A DNA stretch of 64,000 nt from Acidimicrobiales bacterium (GTDB lineage: Bacteria; Actinomycetota; Acidimicrobiia; Acidimicrobiales; Iamiaceae): assembly GCA_035547835.1 (NCBI GenBank), contig DASZTW010000005.1:682001-746000 (forward strand). Reading direction: 5' to 3'. The notes beneath the pieces are model-generated. The model was given only the letters and a program-made list of their open reading frames with translations. It did no database searches and was not told the DNA's origin. Made by a program: the position numbers and the translations under genes. Below, piece after piece: positions 53,102 to 61,462 of the stretch. Every line of letters starts with the position of its first letter. Positions within the stretch are counted from its first letter, which is position 1.

Positions 53102-53204
53102 TACGCCTCCCTCCCGGTCGTTGCCCCTCGGTCCCCGCGCCGTGAGCGCAGCACCTGTTGCGTACGGTGAACAGCCGGTCATGTCCCGCAAGCTGGACAG
53201 GCTG

Positions 53205-54359
53205 CTACTGCCCACCATTGCCAATCCCTTCCTCAAGTGACACCGCCGCCGCGGCGTCTCGAGCGGGCAGGAAGTGCGCGTACACGCCGAGCGTCATCGA
53301 CGCGTTCGCGTGCCCAAGCCGGCCGGCAACCGTGCGTACGTCGTATCCCTGACCGAGCATGCGCGTCGCGACGGCGTGACGTAGGTCGTGGAACCGCACG
53401 TCACCCACACCAGCCGCCTTGCGGAGTCGCCGCCACCGGACGTTGAGAACCCCAGGATTCATGGGCCGCCTCGGGTCCTTGTCCGGCCCGAAGAGGTAGC
53501 TGTCCTCAGCGCCAATCCCCAGGGCCAGGTTTCGTTCCTGATGACGGTGTCTCATCGCACGGAGCGCAGCGACCACGGCGGGCCCGAGTGCTGCGGAGCG
53601 CACCGATGCCGCCGTCTTTGCTCGCTCGACGACGATGGCCTCGTGACCGACCATCTGGACGACGCGTCGAATGGTGACCGTCGCACCGTCGAGGTCGAAA
53701 TCCGACCACCGAAGCGCGCAGATCTCACCTCGACGAGCCCCCAGGTTCACCCCGAGCCGAACCAAGACAGCGAAGTCCACGTCGCGGGCCTCAGCGACCC
53801 GAATCAGCCGATCGAGAACGTCATCGGACGGCGGTTGCACCACCTGCCGTCCGACCTTTGGCGGGTGAGCGTCGGCAGCAGGGTTTGCGGCGATCCACCC
53901 CCAGCGCCGCGCCTGTTCGAAGGCGAGCCGCAACGGGACATGGACCTTGCGGATCGTCGACGCCGACAGCGGCCTTCCGCGGCGGCCGCCGCCCTCCGCG
54001 AGTCGCCGATAGAGCACCTCGAGCGTCCGGACATCGATAGCGTCGATCGGCTTGTCGCCGATGTGCGGGCGGATCTGGCAGCTAAGCGCCTGGCGCCATC
54101 GCTCGACAGTCGAACGCTCTGCGTCGGTCTGGTCGAGGAACTCGTCGAGCAGTTCGTCCACCGTGACCCGGCGGGTCCGTTGCTCCCATCGCGCTTGTCG
54201 GATCTGCTCCGTCAACTCGGCCAGCGCCTGGTTGGCAGCACGCTTGCCCGGCACCCGCACCAGGCGGGTGACGCGGCGTCGCTGCCCAGTCAAGGGGTCG
54301 GGTGGCGCCTCGACGAAGAGTCGCCAGCGGTCCCCGGTCAGGTGTTGCACTGACCCCAT
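53205..54359 (-). CDS. int: Tyrosine recombinase (phage-type integrase)
   Basis: A 384-residue site-specific recombinase. N-terminal arm-binding part (GSVQHLTGDRWRLFVEA), core-binding SAM-like domain (TVDELLDEFLDQTDAE), and catalytic domain with Arg in LGARRGEICALRW, HDLRHAVATRML and nucleophile Tyr in GRLGHANASMTLGVYAHF. ATG 54359 has GGGAGG seven bases upstream; an open extension to 54524 runs through the hairpin and tRNA and is not coding. It points away from the tRNA-Glu, as expected for an element integrated at the tRNA 3' end. Confidence 0.92.
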   Translation of the reverse strand: MGSVQHLTGDRWRLFVEAPPDPLTGQRRRVTRLVRVPGKRAANQALAELTEQIRQARWEQRTRRVTVDELLDEFLDQTDAERSTVERWRQALSCQIRPHIGDKPIDAIDVRTLEVLYRRLAEGGGRRGRPLSASTIRKVHVPLRLAFEQARRWGWIAANPAADAHPPKVGRQVVQPPSDDVLDRLIRVAEARDVDFAVLVRLGVNLGARRGEICALRWSDFDLDGATVTIRRVVQMVGHEAIVVERAKTAASVRSAALGPAVVAALRAMRHRHQERNLALGIGAEDSYLFGPDKDPRRPMNPGVLNVRWRRLRKAAGVGDVRFHDLRHAVATRMLGQGYDVRTVAGRLGHANASMTLGVYAHFLPARDAAAAVSLEEGIGNGGQ

Positions 54360-54453
54360 GTTGTCCTCCCATCTCGTGCCGATGTCCGTGGCGGTTTGGC
54401 ACACGGATGGCACACGGGCCCTGCGTGGGGCTCTCGTCGCTGATGGGGAGACG

Positions 54454-54488
54454 AGGGCGAAATCCCAGTTGACCTGGGATTTCGCCCT
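54454..54488. repeat. Perfect hairpin between integrase and tRNA-Glu
   Basis: AGGGCGAAATCCCAG (54454-54468) and CTGGGATTTCGCCCT (54474-54488) are perfect 15-base arms with a 5-base loop, directly after the CCA end of tRNA-Glu. It may terminate the tRNA transcript or be part of the att region. There is no T-run. Confidence 0.6.
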
Positions 54489-54564
54489 TGGCACCCCCAA
54501 CGGGATTCGAACCCGTGCCGCCACCTTGAGAGGGTGGTGTCCTAGGCCGCTAGACGATGGGGGC
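54489..54564 (-). tRNA. tRNA-Glu (anticodon CUC), CCA encoded
   Basis: The minus strand folds as a complete cloverleaf: acceptor GCCCCCA/TGGGGGT, anticodon arm CCACC-CTCTCAA-GGTGG with anticodon CTC, T-arm GGGTTCGAATCCC, discriminator G and CCA at 54491-54489. It is the integration target; its 3' half is the presumed att core shared with the unseen left end of the element. The gene is intact after integration. Confidence 0.93.
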
Positions 54565-54589
54565 TGGATTGGCGCCGCTGAGCGACGAG

Positions 54590-54661
54590 CTCGGGGGGGA
54601 GGACTCGAACCCCCAATGACTGGACCAGAACCAGTTGTGTTGCCGATTACACCACCCCCGA
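54590..54661 (-). tRNA. tRNA-Gln (anticodon CUG)
   Basis: Cloverleaf on the minus strand with acceptor TCGGGGG/CCCCCGA, anticodon arm ACTGG-TTCTGGT-CCAGT (anticodon CTG) and T-loop TTCGAGT. CCA is not encoded. It stands 25 bases upstream of tRNA-Glu, so the two are probably transcribed together. Confidence 0.92.
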
Positions 54662-54709
54662 ACGGGTGGACGGTTCACAATAGCGATTCCCCGCGACCCC
54701 TCCCAAACT

Positions 54710-54763
54710 CCGTTCTGGGCTGCTCTTTACGCGCTGGAGCGCGTAATTCTCAGCCCAGAACGG
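54710..54763. repeat. Large near-perfect palindrome upstream of tRNA-Gln
   Basis: CCGTTCTGGGCTG (54710-54722) pairs perfectly with CAGCCCAGAACGG (54751-54763); inside, TTACGCGC-tgga-GCGCGTAA (54727-54746) forms a second perfect stem, leaving symmetric 4-base internal loops. Lies between the ydcF-like gene and the tRNAs, where it could terminate read-through on the minus strand. Confidence 0.6.
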
Positions 54764-54828
54764 GGGGTGGGCGGGGGTGGACGGGGGGTGGGCGGGGGTG
54801 GACGGGGGTGGACGGGGGGTGGTGGGGG
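54761..54828. repeat. G-rich tandem repeat
   Basis: A 21-base unit (CGGGGGGTGGGCGGGGGTGGA) occurs twice in tandem (54761-54781, 54782-54802), followed by shorter variants of CGGGGGTGGA. Many runs of four or more G on the plus strand could form G-quadruplexes. It ends at the stop codon of the ydcF-like gene. Confidence 0.7.
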
Positions 54829-55503
54829 TCAGCGGTTGTCGAGGCGGCGGAAGCCGATCACCCGGCCGATGCCGAGCGCCACGGTCTCGCGCCCGAGTTG
54901 GTGGAGCTCCGCGGCGGTCGACCGCTGGTCGGGGGCGGGTGACACCTGGGCGGTGAGATGCACTTCGTGGGCGATCGCCAGCAGTCGGGCGCTGTGGTAG
55001 TCGTCGGACACGAGCATCACCTTGGTGATCCCCCGGGGTCGCAGGAACCCGGCCGACGCAGCCAGCGACTCGTACGTACTGCCGCCGTTGACCTCCTTCA
55101 GGATCTTGGTGTCGGGCACACCACGAGCACGCAGGTAGTCGTAGCCGGTGGTGGCCTCGGTGTAGCGGTCGCCGGGTTGGCGCCCGCCGGTCACGACGAT
55201 GATCGGTGCGACTCCCTGGCGCCACAAGGCGAGCGCGTGTTCCAGGCGGGCCGCCAAGTCGGGCGACGGCCGACCGTTGTACTGCGCGGCGCCGAGCACG
55301 ACGATGGCCTGGGCGTTGCCGTGGTCGACCCGGTACGAATCACCCCACACCTGCAGGAACGTCACGCCGAAGTAGCCGACCACGAGCGCCATGAACGCCG
55401 CGACCAACCGCAGGACCAAGCGCTTGGTGAAGCGGGCCACCACGAACAGCCCCGCAGCCCCGATGATCAGCGTGAACAGCAGCGCTGCCAGCGGACCGCT
55501 CAT
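54829..55503 (-). CDS. YdcF/SanA-like DUF218 membrane-anchored protein
   Basis: A 224-residue protein with one or two N-terminal membrane helices (PLAALLFTLIIGAAGLFVVA, VAAFMALVVGYFGVTFL) and a DUF218 domain: AIVVLGAAQYNGRPSPDLAAR, IIVVTGGRQPGDRYTEA, GSTYESLAASAGFLR, KVMLVSDDYHSARL. Family members are linked to envelope biogenesis and vancomycin tolerance in enterobacteria; exact reaction unknown. Starts eleven bases after the gltX stop region, same strand. Confidence 0.85.
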   Translation of the reverse strand: MSGPLAALLFTLIIGAAGLFVVARFTKRLVLRLVAAFMALVVGYFGVTFLQVWGDSYRVDHGNAQAIVVLGAAQYNGRPSPDLAARLEHALALWRQGVAPIIVVTGGRQPGDRYTEATTGYDYLRARGVPDTKILKEVNGGSTYESLAASAGFLRPRGITKVMLVSDDYHSARLLAIAHEVHLTAQVSPAPDQRSTAAELHQLGRETVALGIGRVIGFRRLDNR

Positions 55504-55514
55504 CGGTCAGGCGG

Positions 55515-56936
55515 TCATCCGACGCGGCGCCGGGTGGCCCGCAGTCGTTCGAGCGTGCGGTACCGGCCCAGCACCGCCAGCGACTCGAACAACGGGGGGC
55601 CCACCGTTCGCCCACTGACCGCGACCCGCACGGGCCCTTGTGCCTTGGAGAGCTGGGGAGCGCCTTCGCTGTTCACCAGCCCCGCGTCGATCGCCGCGGC
55701 CTCGATCGCGGCGCGCACCGGCTCGGGCGCCCACTCCGCGTCGGTCACTGCGTCGAGCCGAGCAATGGCGGCGTCGAGCATCTCGGGCACCTGCTTGCCC
55801 TTCACGATGGCCTTCTGCCACGACGCGCCGTCGATCGTTGGTTCGTCGAGGTACAAGAAGTCGATCATCGGGTCGACTTCCGCCAAGGTGCGCACCCGTT
55901 CTTGCACTTCGGTGGCCAACGACGCCAACGCGTCGCGAGCGGCATCGCCTCCGGCCAGGAACGGTGCGGTGGCGGCGAGGAACTCGTCGCGGCCCAGCGC
56001 GCGGATGTGCTCGGCGTTGACGTGCAAGAGCTTCTTGCGGTCGAAGAACGCAGGCGAGGGGTTGACGTCCTCGAGGCGGTACAGCTCCACGATCTCGGCG
56101 ACGGGACGCACTTCCACGCCGTCGGGTGGGCCCCAGCCGAGCAGCGCCAAGTAGTTGACCATCGCGTCGGGAAGGAACCCGGCGTCGCGGTAGTCGGCCA
56201 TCGACACGTCGTCGCGCCGCTTCGAGAGCTTCTTGCGCTGCTCGTTGACCAGCAGCGGCATGTGGGCGAACGCCACCGGCTTGGGCAGTTCCAAGGCGTC
56301 CTGCAACAGCAGGTACTTCGGCGTGTTGTTGAGGTGGTCCTCGCCCCGGATGACGTGGGTGATGGCCATGTCGCTGTCGTCGAACGCGTTGGCGAGCAGG
56401 AACATCGGGGCGCCGTTCGACCGCACCACCACGAAGTCCTCGATGTTGGCGTGCTCAAAGGAGACCTCGCCGCGGATCAGGTCGGTCCAGCCGGTGGCCC
56501 CGGAGTCGGGCACCCGGAACCGCAGGGCGCGGCCGGGCGCGGGGCCGAGGTTGCGGTCGCGGCAGTGGCCGTCGTAGCCGGGCTTGCCGCCACGGGCCTT
56601 GGCGCGTGCCTGCACTTGCTCGGGGGTGCAGTCGCAGTGGTACGCCGCTCCGGTGGCAACGAGCTTGGCGGCGGCGTCGAGGTACAGGTCGGCGCGAACG
56701 CTCTGGTGGACGGGGTCGCCGTCCCAGCGGAGGCCGAGCCACTCGAGCATCTCGAGCACGTTGTCGACGAGCTCAGGACGGTTGCGCTCGGCGTCGGTGT
56801 CCTCGATCCGCAACAAGAACGTCCCACCCGTGCGGCGGGCGACCAGCCAGTTGGCCAACGCCGAGTGCCCCGAGCCGACGTGCAGGTAGCCGGTGGGTGA
56901 GGGCGCGAAGCGGACACGGGGGGGAGCGTCGGGCAC
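55515..56936 (-). CDS. gltX: Glutamyl-tRNA synthetase
   Basis: A 473-residue class I synthetase: HIGH-type motif SPTGYLHVGSGHSALANW near the N-terminus, zinc-region Cys/His residues YHCDCTPEQ and DGHC, KMSKS-type KKLSKRRDDVS, and a helical anticodon domain. GTG 56936 is chosen (GGAG upstream, and the next residues PDAPPRVRFAPSPTG match family N-termini); GTG 56945 is also possible. It stands beside tRNA-Glu and tRNA-Gln; in many actinobacteria this enzyme charges both (known), which fits the grouping. Confidence 0.95.
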   Translation of the reverse strand: MPDAPPRVRFAPSPTGYLHVGSGHSALANWLVARRTGGTFLLRIEDTDAERNRPELVDNVLEMLEWLGLRWDGDPVHQSVRADLYLDAAAKLVATGAAYHCDCTPEQVQARAKARGGKPGYDGHCRDRNLGPAPGRALRFRVPDSGATGWTDLIRGEVSFEHANIEDFVVVRSNGAPMFLLANAFDDSDMAITHVIRGEDHLNNTPKYLLLQDALELPKPVAFAHMPLLVNEQRKKLSKRRDDVSMADYRDAGFLPDAMVNYLALLGWGPPDGVEVRPVAEIVELYRLEDVNPSPAFFDRKKLLHVNAEHIRALGRDEFLAATAPFLAGGDAARDALASLATEVQERVRTLAEVDPMIDFLYLDEPTIDGASWQKAIVKGKQVPEMLDAAIARLDAVTDAEWAPEPVRAAIEAAAIDAGLVNSEGAPQLSKAQGPVRVAVSGRTVGPPLFESLAVLGRYRTLERLRATRRRVG

Positions 56937-57067
56937 CCGCTCCACGGTAGTGCTCGTGCCTTCCGGCCCGGACGACGGGCACGGCGCGCCGAGCTCAGTG
57001 GCGGCGCCGAGCGGACCCAAGCGAGCGCGTCGGGCAGACTGTGGTGCCCGACAACTGGAGGACCACC

Positions 57068-57397
57068 GTGGCGTGGTTGTTGGTGATCGTTGCCGGCGTG
57101 TTCGAGACCGGCTTCGCCTTGTCGCTCAACGCGAGCGACGGCTTCAAGAAGCTGTGGCCGACGGTGTTGTTCTGCGTGTGCGCGCTGGCGAGCTTCGGCC
57201 TGTTGACGGTCAGCTTGAAGCATCTCCCCGTTGGCAGCGCGTACGCCGTGTGGACCGGCATCGGCGCCGCCGGCACGGCCGCAGCCGGCATCTTGTTCCA
57301 GGGCGACCCGGCCAGCGCGCTGCGCGTCACTGCCTTGGTGCTGATCGTGGCGGGCGTGGTGCTGCTGCCGCTGACGGGCGGCCACTCGGCACCCTGA
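57068..57397 (+). CDS. Small multidrug resistance (SMR) family exporter, SugE/Gdx-like
   Basis: A 109-residue protein with four membrane helices and the conserved membrane Glu in VAGVFETGFALSL. LPVGSAYAVWTGIGAAGTA is typical of the SugE/Gdx branch, known as guanidinium exporters. GTG 57068 has GGAGG six bases upstream and gives the usual MAWLLVIVAG start. No guanidine riboswitch was recognised upstream. Confidence 0.85.
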   Translation: MAWLLVIVAGVFETGFALSLNASDGFKKLWPTVLFCVCALASFGLLTVSLKHLPVGSAYAVWTGIGAAGTAAAGILFQGDPASALRVTALVLIVAGVVLLPLTGGHSAP

Positions 57398-57416
57398 CAC
57401 GAAAAGACTTCGGTGG

Positions 57417-57438
57417 CCCCCCTCTTGCAGCAGGGGGG
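57417..57438 (+). terminator. Possible terminator hairpin behind SMR gene
   Basis: CCCCCCT (57417-57423) and AGGGGGG (57432-57438) form a GC-only stem 20 bases after the SMR stop. No T-run follows. Confidence 0.4.
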
Positions 57439-57461
57439 TGCAGCGACCGCACCATCGGTTG

Positions 57462-57629
57462 ATGGACCACGACTCCGAGCTGCTCGTGCACCTGGTCATC
57501 GAGGACCGCGCCGACTTCCGAGGCCGATTGGTGCGCGACGACGGCTGGGAGCGGTCATTTCACGGCAAGCTCAGCCTCCTCGCCGCGCTGGAGGACGTCG
57601 CCGATCTCGGCCCGGGAAGCGATGCCTAG
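57462..57629 (+). CDS. Possible small protein converging into the LuxR gene
   Basis: ATG 57462 opens a 55-codon frame (MDHDSELLVHLVIEDRADFR, then WERSFHGKLSLLAALEDV) that resembles short actinobacterial proteins ending in a FxGxLxLLxAL pattern. It overlaps the 3' end of the LuxR-type gene on the other strand by 75 bases. No good ribosome site. Could be real or chance. Confidence 0.35.
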   Translation: MDHDSELLVHLVIEDRADFRGRLVRDDGWERSFHGKLSLLAALEDVADLGPGSDA

Positions 57630-60452
57630 CTTGCGGAACACGCCGCTGAGGTGGTTCTCGACCGTCCGCATCGACACGAACAGCTGCTGACCGATCTGAC
57701 GGTTGGTCAGGCCATCTGCGGCCATCTCGGCAACCCGCCGTTCGCTCGGCGTGAGGGCGTCGACCCCGACGAGGACCCGGCGCCTCGGCTTGGCGCCCGA
57801 TGCCCGTAGCTCGGCTTCGGCTCGATCCGCCAACGTACGGGCGCCGAGGCGCTCGGCGAGGTCGAGCCCCTCGCGCAGCACGGGTCGGGCATCGGCGCGC
57901 CGCTTGGCGCGCCGCAACGTCATGCCGATGTCCACGAGGACCAACGCTCGTTCGAGCGGTGTGTCCGGCCCCGACAGCACCTCGGTCGCCTCTTCGAGCA
58001 CGGCCAAGCGGTCCGCGGCGGGAGTCGCCGCGGCGTAGCCCCACAAGGCGGTACCGACCGCGCGCGAGGTGCCGAACGTGCGGGCATGGTCCAACGAGGT
58101 CGACGCCAATCCGAGCGCCTGGTCGGGATCGGTCGCCGCCAACGCGACCGCGGCACCGATGCGCCACGGGATGACGGCCGGGTTCTGAACCCCGAGGGCC
58201 AAGAACTGCTCGCCAACCCCGAGGAACTCCTCAGCGGCGAGCTCCGGCAGCCCGTCGAGGTACGCCAGCCATCCGCGCGCATCGCGCAAGAACGCGGTCG
58301 CGTAACCGCTCGGGAGGGGGCCGTCGAGCGCGTGTTCGGCAAGGACCTCACGCGCCTCGTCCGGCCGGCCGCAGAACGCGAGCGCCTTGACCCACCACGC
58401 CACCCACAGACGGGTCAGTTGGGCGGGCGGAGCGCCGCCCGCCTCGGCGACGGCCCGCGCCGCTGCCTCGGCGTCGCGCACTTGACCGCGCCGCAGCGCC
58501 ACATACGTCTGCACCATCCGTGCCTGGACGAAGCCCAGGCTCGACCCGGTGCGCAGCGCCTCGGTGGTGGCATCGTCGATGATCGAATCGACCATCTCGA
58601 AGTCCTCGCAGACCACCGACAGCAACGCGGTCGGGACGAACTTCGGCGACGCGGGGTTGATGAACCGCAGCACACCGTCGGCGCGCGCCGCACGCAGGTA
58701 GGACCGGCAGCGGTCGACCGGCTCGCCCCGGCGGATCAGCACCCCACCTCGCGTCACGAGGGCCACGCGGTCCTCGTACGTCGTCGGCACGGTGTCGGGG
58801 TCCAGGTCCTCGAGCGCACCCGCGGCTTCGAGAGGGCCCCGCGCCGCGTCGAGCGCCCGGGGCTCCACGCCCGCCGTGTCGATGAGGTCGGAGATCAGCA
58901 TCTTGGCCATCCGGTCGAGCCGGGCGCAGGTGGCCGGATCGGTTGCCTCCGCGAGCGCCGCCCGGACCTGCTCCAAGATGGCCGCCAAGACCTCGATCGA
59001 CTCGACCACCCGATCGGCAACCGCCAGGCGGCCGGCCAGGATGCGGGCCGCCAGCAGCTTTCCGTCCAAGTCCGACGGCTCTGCCAGGGCCGCGCGCAAG
59101 CGGTCCTCCGCCCCGTCGCGCAGGGCGAGCACCTCAGCGAGACGCCAATCACGCACCATCGCGGCGCGGAGCTCCAGCGGCGGGGGCTCCGCCACCGCAC
59201 GCTCCAAGTACCGGCAGGCCCGAGCGGTGTCCCAGTGCAACATCGCCACCTGCGACACGCGGTGCAGCAGCGCCACGATCTCGGGGTCACCCGCAGGCTC
59301 GGCGAGCACGAGGTGCGAGGCCACGCGCTCGTCGGGCGCGCCCTCCGTCCGGAGCAACGTGGCGGCTCGGCGATGGCGGCGGGCCCGCTCCGGCGCGGTC
59401 AGCTCGGCGTAGATCGACTGGCGCACGATCGGATGCACGAAGCGCACGGGCCGCGCGTCGTCGATGATGCCGTGGCGCACCAAGCCGTCGAGCGCGGCGG
59501 CCGCGTCGTCGAGACCGACGCCGGCCAGTGACGCCACCAATCGCAACTCGGTCTCGTCACCGAGCACGGCAAGGCTGCGAGCGACCTCGACCGAGCCGGC
59601 CGGAAGCTTGGCCAGCCGCACCAACACCGCTTCGGCCACGGCACGCGGCCCCACGTCGCGCACTGCGTCGGCCTCGGCCGCCGAGCCTTCCCAGCGGCCG
59701 ACCGCGAGCTCGCGGGCCAGTTCGCCGAGGAGGAACGGGTTGCCACCAGTGGTGTCGCGACAGGCCGTGGCGAACTCGGGCGTCGGGTCGAGCTCCGCCT
59801 GGGCAGCGAGCAGCTCGCGGACCGCGTCGATCGTCAGCGGCGCCGGCTCCAACACCTCGGCCTCGTGGTCGATCCCGGCGAGGAGGGAAGCCGACTGCAG
59901 TGGCCGGCCATCGTCACGCTCGCTCAGCACGAGCAAGAGCCCGAGACCTTCGAGACGGCGGGCCAGGTAGGAGAGCACTTGCAGCGAGGCGTGGTCGCAC
60001 CACTGCACGTCGTCGACGAACAACACGACCGGCGTGTGCTCGGTCAAGGCCACCATCAGCCAGTAGAAGCCGAGCAGGATCGACTCCTGGCTGATCGCCA
60101 GCGTCGAGACGGAGTCGGAGCTCAACAGGTCCTGGGCGAAGCGGGCCGACCCGTCGAACAGCTCCGAACCCGGCCCCGTGGGCTGGCCTCGCAGGAGCGG
60201 CTGGAACAGCTGGCGAACGACGGCATACGGAAGATCGAGCTCGAGCTCACCCGCAGTGGCTGCGAGCGCGCAGAGACCGAGACCGGCCGCTGACGCAATG
60301 GCTTGCTTGACCAGGCGCGTCTTGCCGATGCCCGCCTCGCCACGCACCAACGCGATGCCACCGCTTCCCGACGCCAACCGCTGCATGGCCCCTTGGAGCG
60401 CCGCCTGCTCGGTGGCCCGCTCCAGGATCCGCGGCGCCTCGACCCGCTTCAC
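57555..60452 (-). CDS. Large LuxR-family ATP-binding regulator (LAL/MalT-like)
   Basis: A 965-residue STAND-type regulator. N-terminal NTPase: Walker A RGEAGIGKTRL, Walker B VVLFVDDVQWCD, sensor-like CRDTTGGNPFLLGEL. A long helical TPR-like middle follows. The C-terminus is a LuxR helix-turn-helix (LTPSERRVAEMAADGLTNRQ, VSMRTVENHLSGVFRKLGI). GTG 60452 is preferred (GGGAGG upstream, N-terminus matches the family); ATG 60509 would add 19 residues. The signal sensed is unknown. Confidence 0.88.
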   Translation of the reverse strand: MKRVEAPRILERATEQAALQGAMQRLASGSGGIALVRGEAGIGKTRLVKQAIASAAGLGLCALAATAGELELDLPYAVVRQLFQPLLRGQPTGPGSELFDGSARFAQDLLSSDSVSTLAISQESILLGFYWLMVALTEHTPVVLFVDDVQWCDHASLQVLSYLARRLEGLGLLLVLSERDDGRPLQSASLLAGIDHEAEVLEPAPLTIDAVRELLAAQAELDPTPEFATACRDTTGGNPFLLGELARELAVGRWEGSAAEADAVRDVGPRAVAEAVLVRLAKLPAGSVEVARSLAVLGDETELRLVASLAGVGLDDAAAALDGLVRHGIIDDARPVRFVHPIVRQSIYAELTAPERARRHRRAATLLRTEGAPDERVASHLVLAEPAGDPEIVALLHRVSQVAMLHWDTARACRYLERAVAEPPPLELRAAMVRDWRLAEVLALRDGAEDRLRAALAEPSDLDGKLLAARILAGRLAVADRVVESIEVLAAILEQVRAALAEATDPATCARLDRMAKMLISDLIDTAGVEPRALDAARGPLEAAGALEDLDPDTVPTTYEDRVALVTRGGVLIRRGEPVDRCRSYLRAARADGVLRFINPASPKFVPTALLSVVCEDFEMVDSIIDDATTEALRTGSSLGFVQARMVQTYVALRRGQVRDAEAAARAVAEAGGAPPAQLTRLWVAWWVKALAFCGRPDEAREVLAEHALDGPLPSGYATAFLRDARGWLAYLDGLPELAAEEFLGVGEQFLALGVQNPAVIPWRIGAAVALAATDPDQALGLASTSLDHARTFGTSRAVGTALWGYAAATPAADRLAVLEEATEVLSGPDTPLERALVLVDIGMTLRRAKRRADARPVLREGLDLAERLGARTLADRAEAELRASGAKPRRRVLVGVDALTPSERRVAEMAADGLTNRQIGQQLFVSMRTVENHLSGVFRKLGIASRAEIGDVLQRGEEAELAVK

Positions 60453-60571
60453 CGCCCCGCCTCCCAAACTTTGGGGGGCGCCCCACTCATGCGCCCGCTG
60501 CCCCATCACTCTACGTTCATCAACGGCCGCGAGCAGCGGCGAACCGAACCCACGACCCGGAGGGGTGAACA

Positions 60572-61399
60572 GTGAAGCACCGCAGTCGGCGCATGCCCGC
60601 GCTCGTGCTGCTCGGCGCGATCGTCCTTGTCACTGCAGTGGCGGGATGTTCGAGCAGCAAGAGCTCCAAGAGCAGCCCGAACAAGACCAGCAGCACCACC
60701 GTCAGCAGCGCGGTCAGCCAGGCCTGCAATGCGTGGATCGAAGTCGAAAAGGTCGCGAGCAGTGGGCCGGGCGGGCCCGATGAACAACCCGACGCCGCCG
60801 CAGTCAAGGCGTTCGCGACCACATTGGCGACGCCGGTCGACGCGTTCACCGGCCTGGCCCCCGCCGCGGTGAAAGCCGATGCGACCACGATCCAGGGGAT
60901 CGTCCACGCCGCCACCCAGGGACAGAACCTCGACCAGCTCGACCCGAGCAGCCCCGCGCTGGCAACACCCCTGACGGGGGTCGAGAAGTGGGTCCACACG
61001 GCATGCCCCTTCACCAAGCTCAACGTGCAGGCGGTGGACTACGGCTACAAGGGCCTGCCGGCCACCGTCAGAGCCGGGAAGGTCAGCCTCGAGCTCACCA
61101 ACACCGCGATGGACGAGGAGCACGAGCTGTCCATCCTGCGCATCAAAGACGGCAGCGACGTCACCAGCGACGAGCTCGTGAAGGCCCTGGTGTCGGACCC
61201 CAACGGCGCCGAGCAGAAGTACGGCGACAAGGTCGACTTCGTCGCCGACGTGTCGGCCGCCCATGACAAGACCAACTACACCACCACCGACCTCACGCCC
61301 GGCGACTACGTGGCGGTCTGCTTCCTCCCGTTGCACGGCCAGGAGAACGGCGCCCCGCACGTGAGCAAGGGGATGATCCAGGCGTTCAAGGTCGCCTGA
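60572..61399 (+). CDS. Secreted lipoprotein with cupredoxin-like C-terminal domain
   Basis: A 275-residue protein starting with a lipoprotein signal (basic KHRSRR, hydrophobic core, lipobox TAVAGC near residue 26) and a Ser/Lys/Thr-rich linker. The C-terminal half (VDYGYKGLPATVRAGKVSLE, TPGDYVAVCFLPLHGQ, GAPHVSKGMIQAFKV) has the pattern of plastocyanin-like domains seen in actinobacterial lipoproteins; copper ligands are not all evident. GGAGGGG precedes GTG 60572. Divergent from the LuxR-type gene. Confidence 0.78.
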   Translation: MKHRSRRMPALVLLGAIVLVTAVAGCSSSKSSKSSPNKTSSTTVSSAVSQACNAWIEVEKVASSGPGGPDEQPDAAAVKAFATTLATPVDAFTGLAPAAVKADATTIQGIVHAATQGQNLDQLDPSSPALATPLTGVEKWVHTACPFTKLNVQAVDYGYKGLPATVRAGKVSLELTNTAMDEEHELSILRIKDGSDVTSDELVKALVSDPNGAEQKYGDKVDFVADVSAAHDKTNYTTTDLTPGDYVAVCFLPLHGQENGAPHVSKGMIQAFKVA

Positions 61400-61462
61400 C
61401 CACCAGGCCCGGGAGCGGGCGGAGGGATCCCCGGCGTGGTGGGCGCCGGGGATCCCGGCGCG

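Larger units (their letters stand above)
1..54489. mobile_element. Right part of an integrated mobilizable/conjugative element inserted at tRNA-Glu
   Basis: A tyrosine integrase (53205-54359, minus) lies directly beside the 3' end of a complete tRNA-Glu gene, an excisionase-like gene sits next to it, and a MobF relaxase-helicase lies at the left end of the window. Right of the tRNA the genes are housekeeping (tRNA-Gln, gltX, cimA); left of it they are catabolic cargo with duplications, pseudogenes and many TetR regulators. The left boundary and the second att copy are outside the window, so type (ICE versus mobilizable island) and size are unknown. That all cargo between relaxase and integrase belongs to one element is an inference from this layout. 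Confidence 0.7.

Noticed and set aside
1-54489. Insertion sequences or transposases in the cargo
   Set aside because: No transposase motif or terminal-repeat pair was recognised, despite duplications and a truncated gene.
54360-54524. N-terminal extension of the integrase by 55 codons
   Set aside because: It would translate the hairpin and the 3' end of tRNA-Glu; ATG 54359 has a proper ribosome site.
54761-54828. CRISPR-like repeats
   Set aside because: Units are contiguous G-rich tandem repeats without spacers; no cas genes nearby.
56945-57067. Guanidine (ykkC-type) riboswitch before the SMR exporter
   Set aside because: The region is short and partly gltX leader on the other strand; no conserved riboswitch core was recognised.
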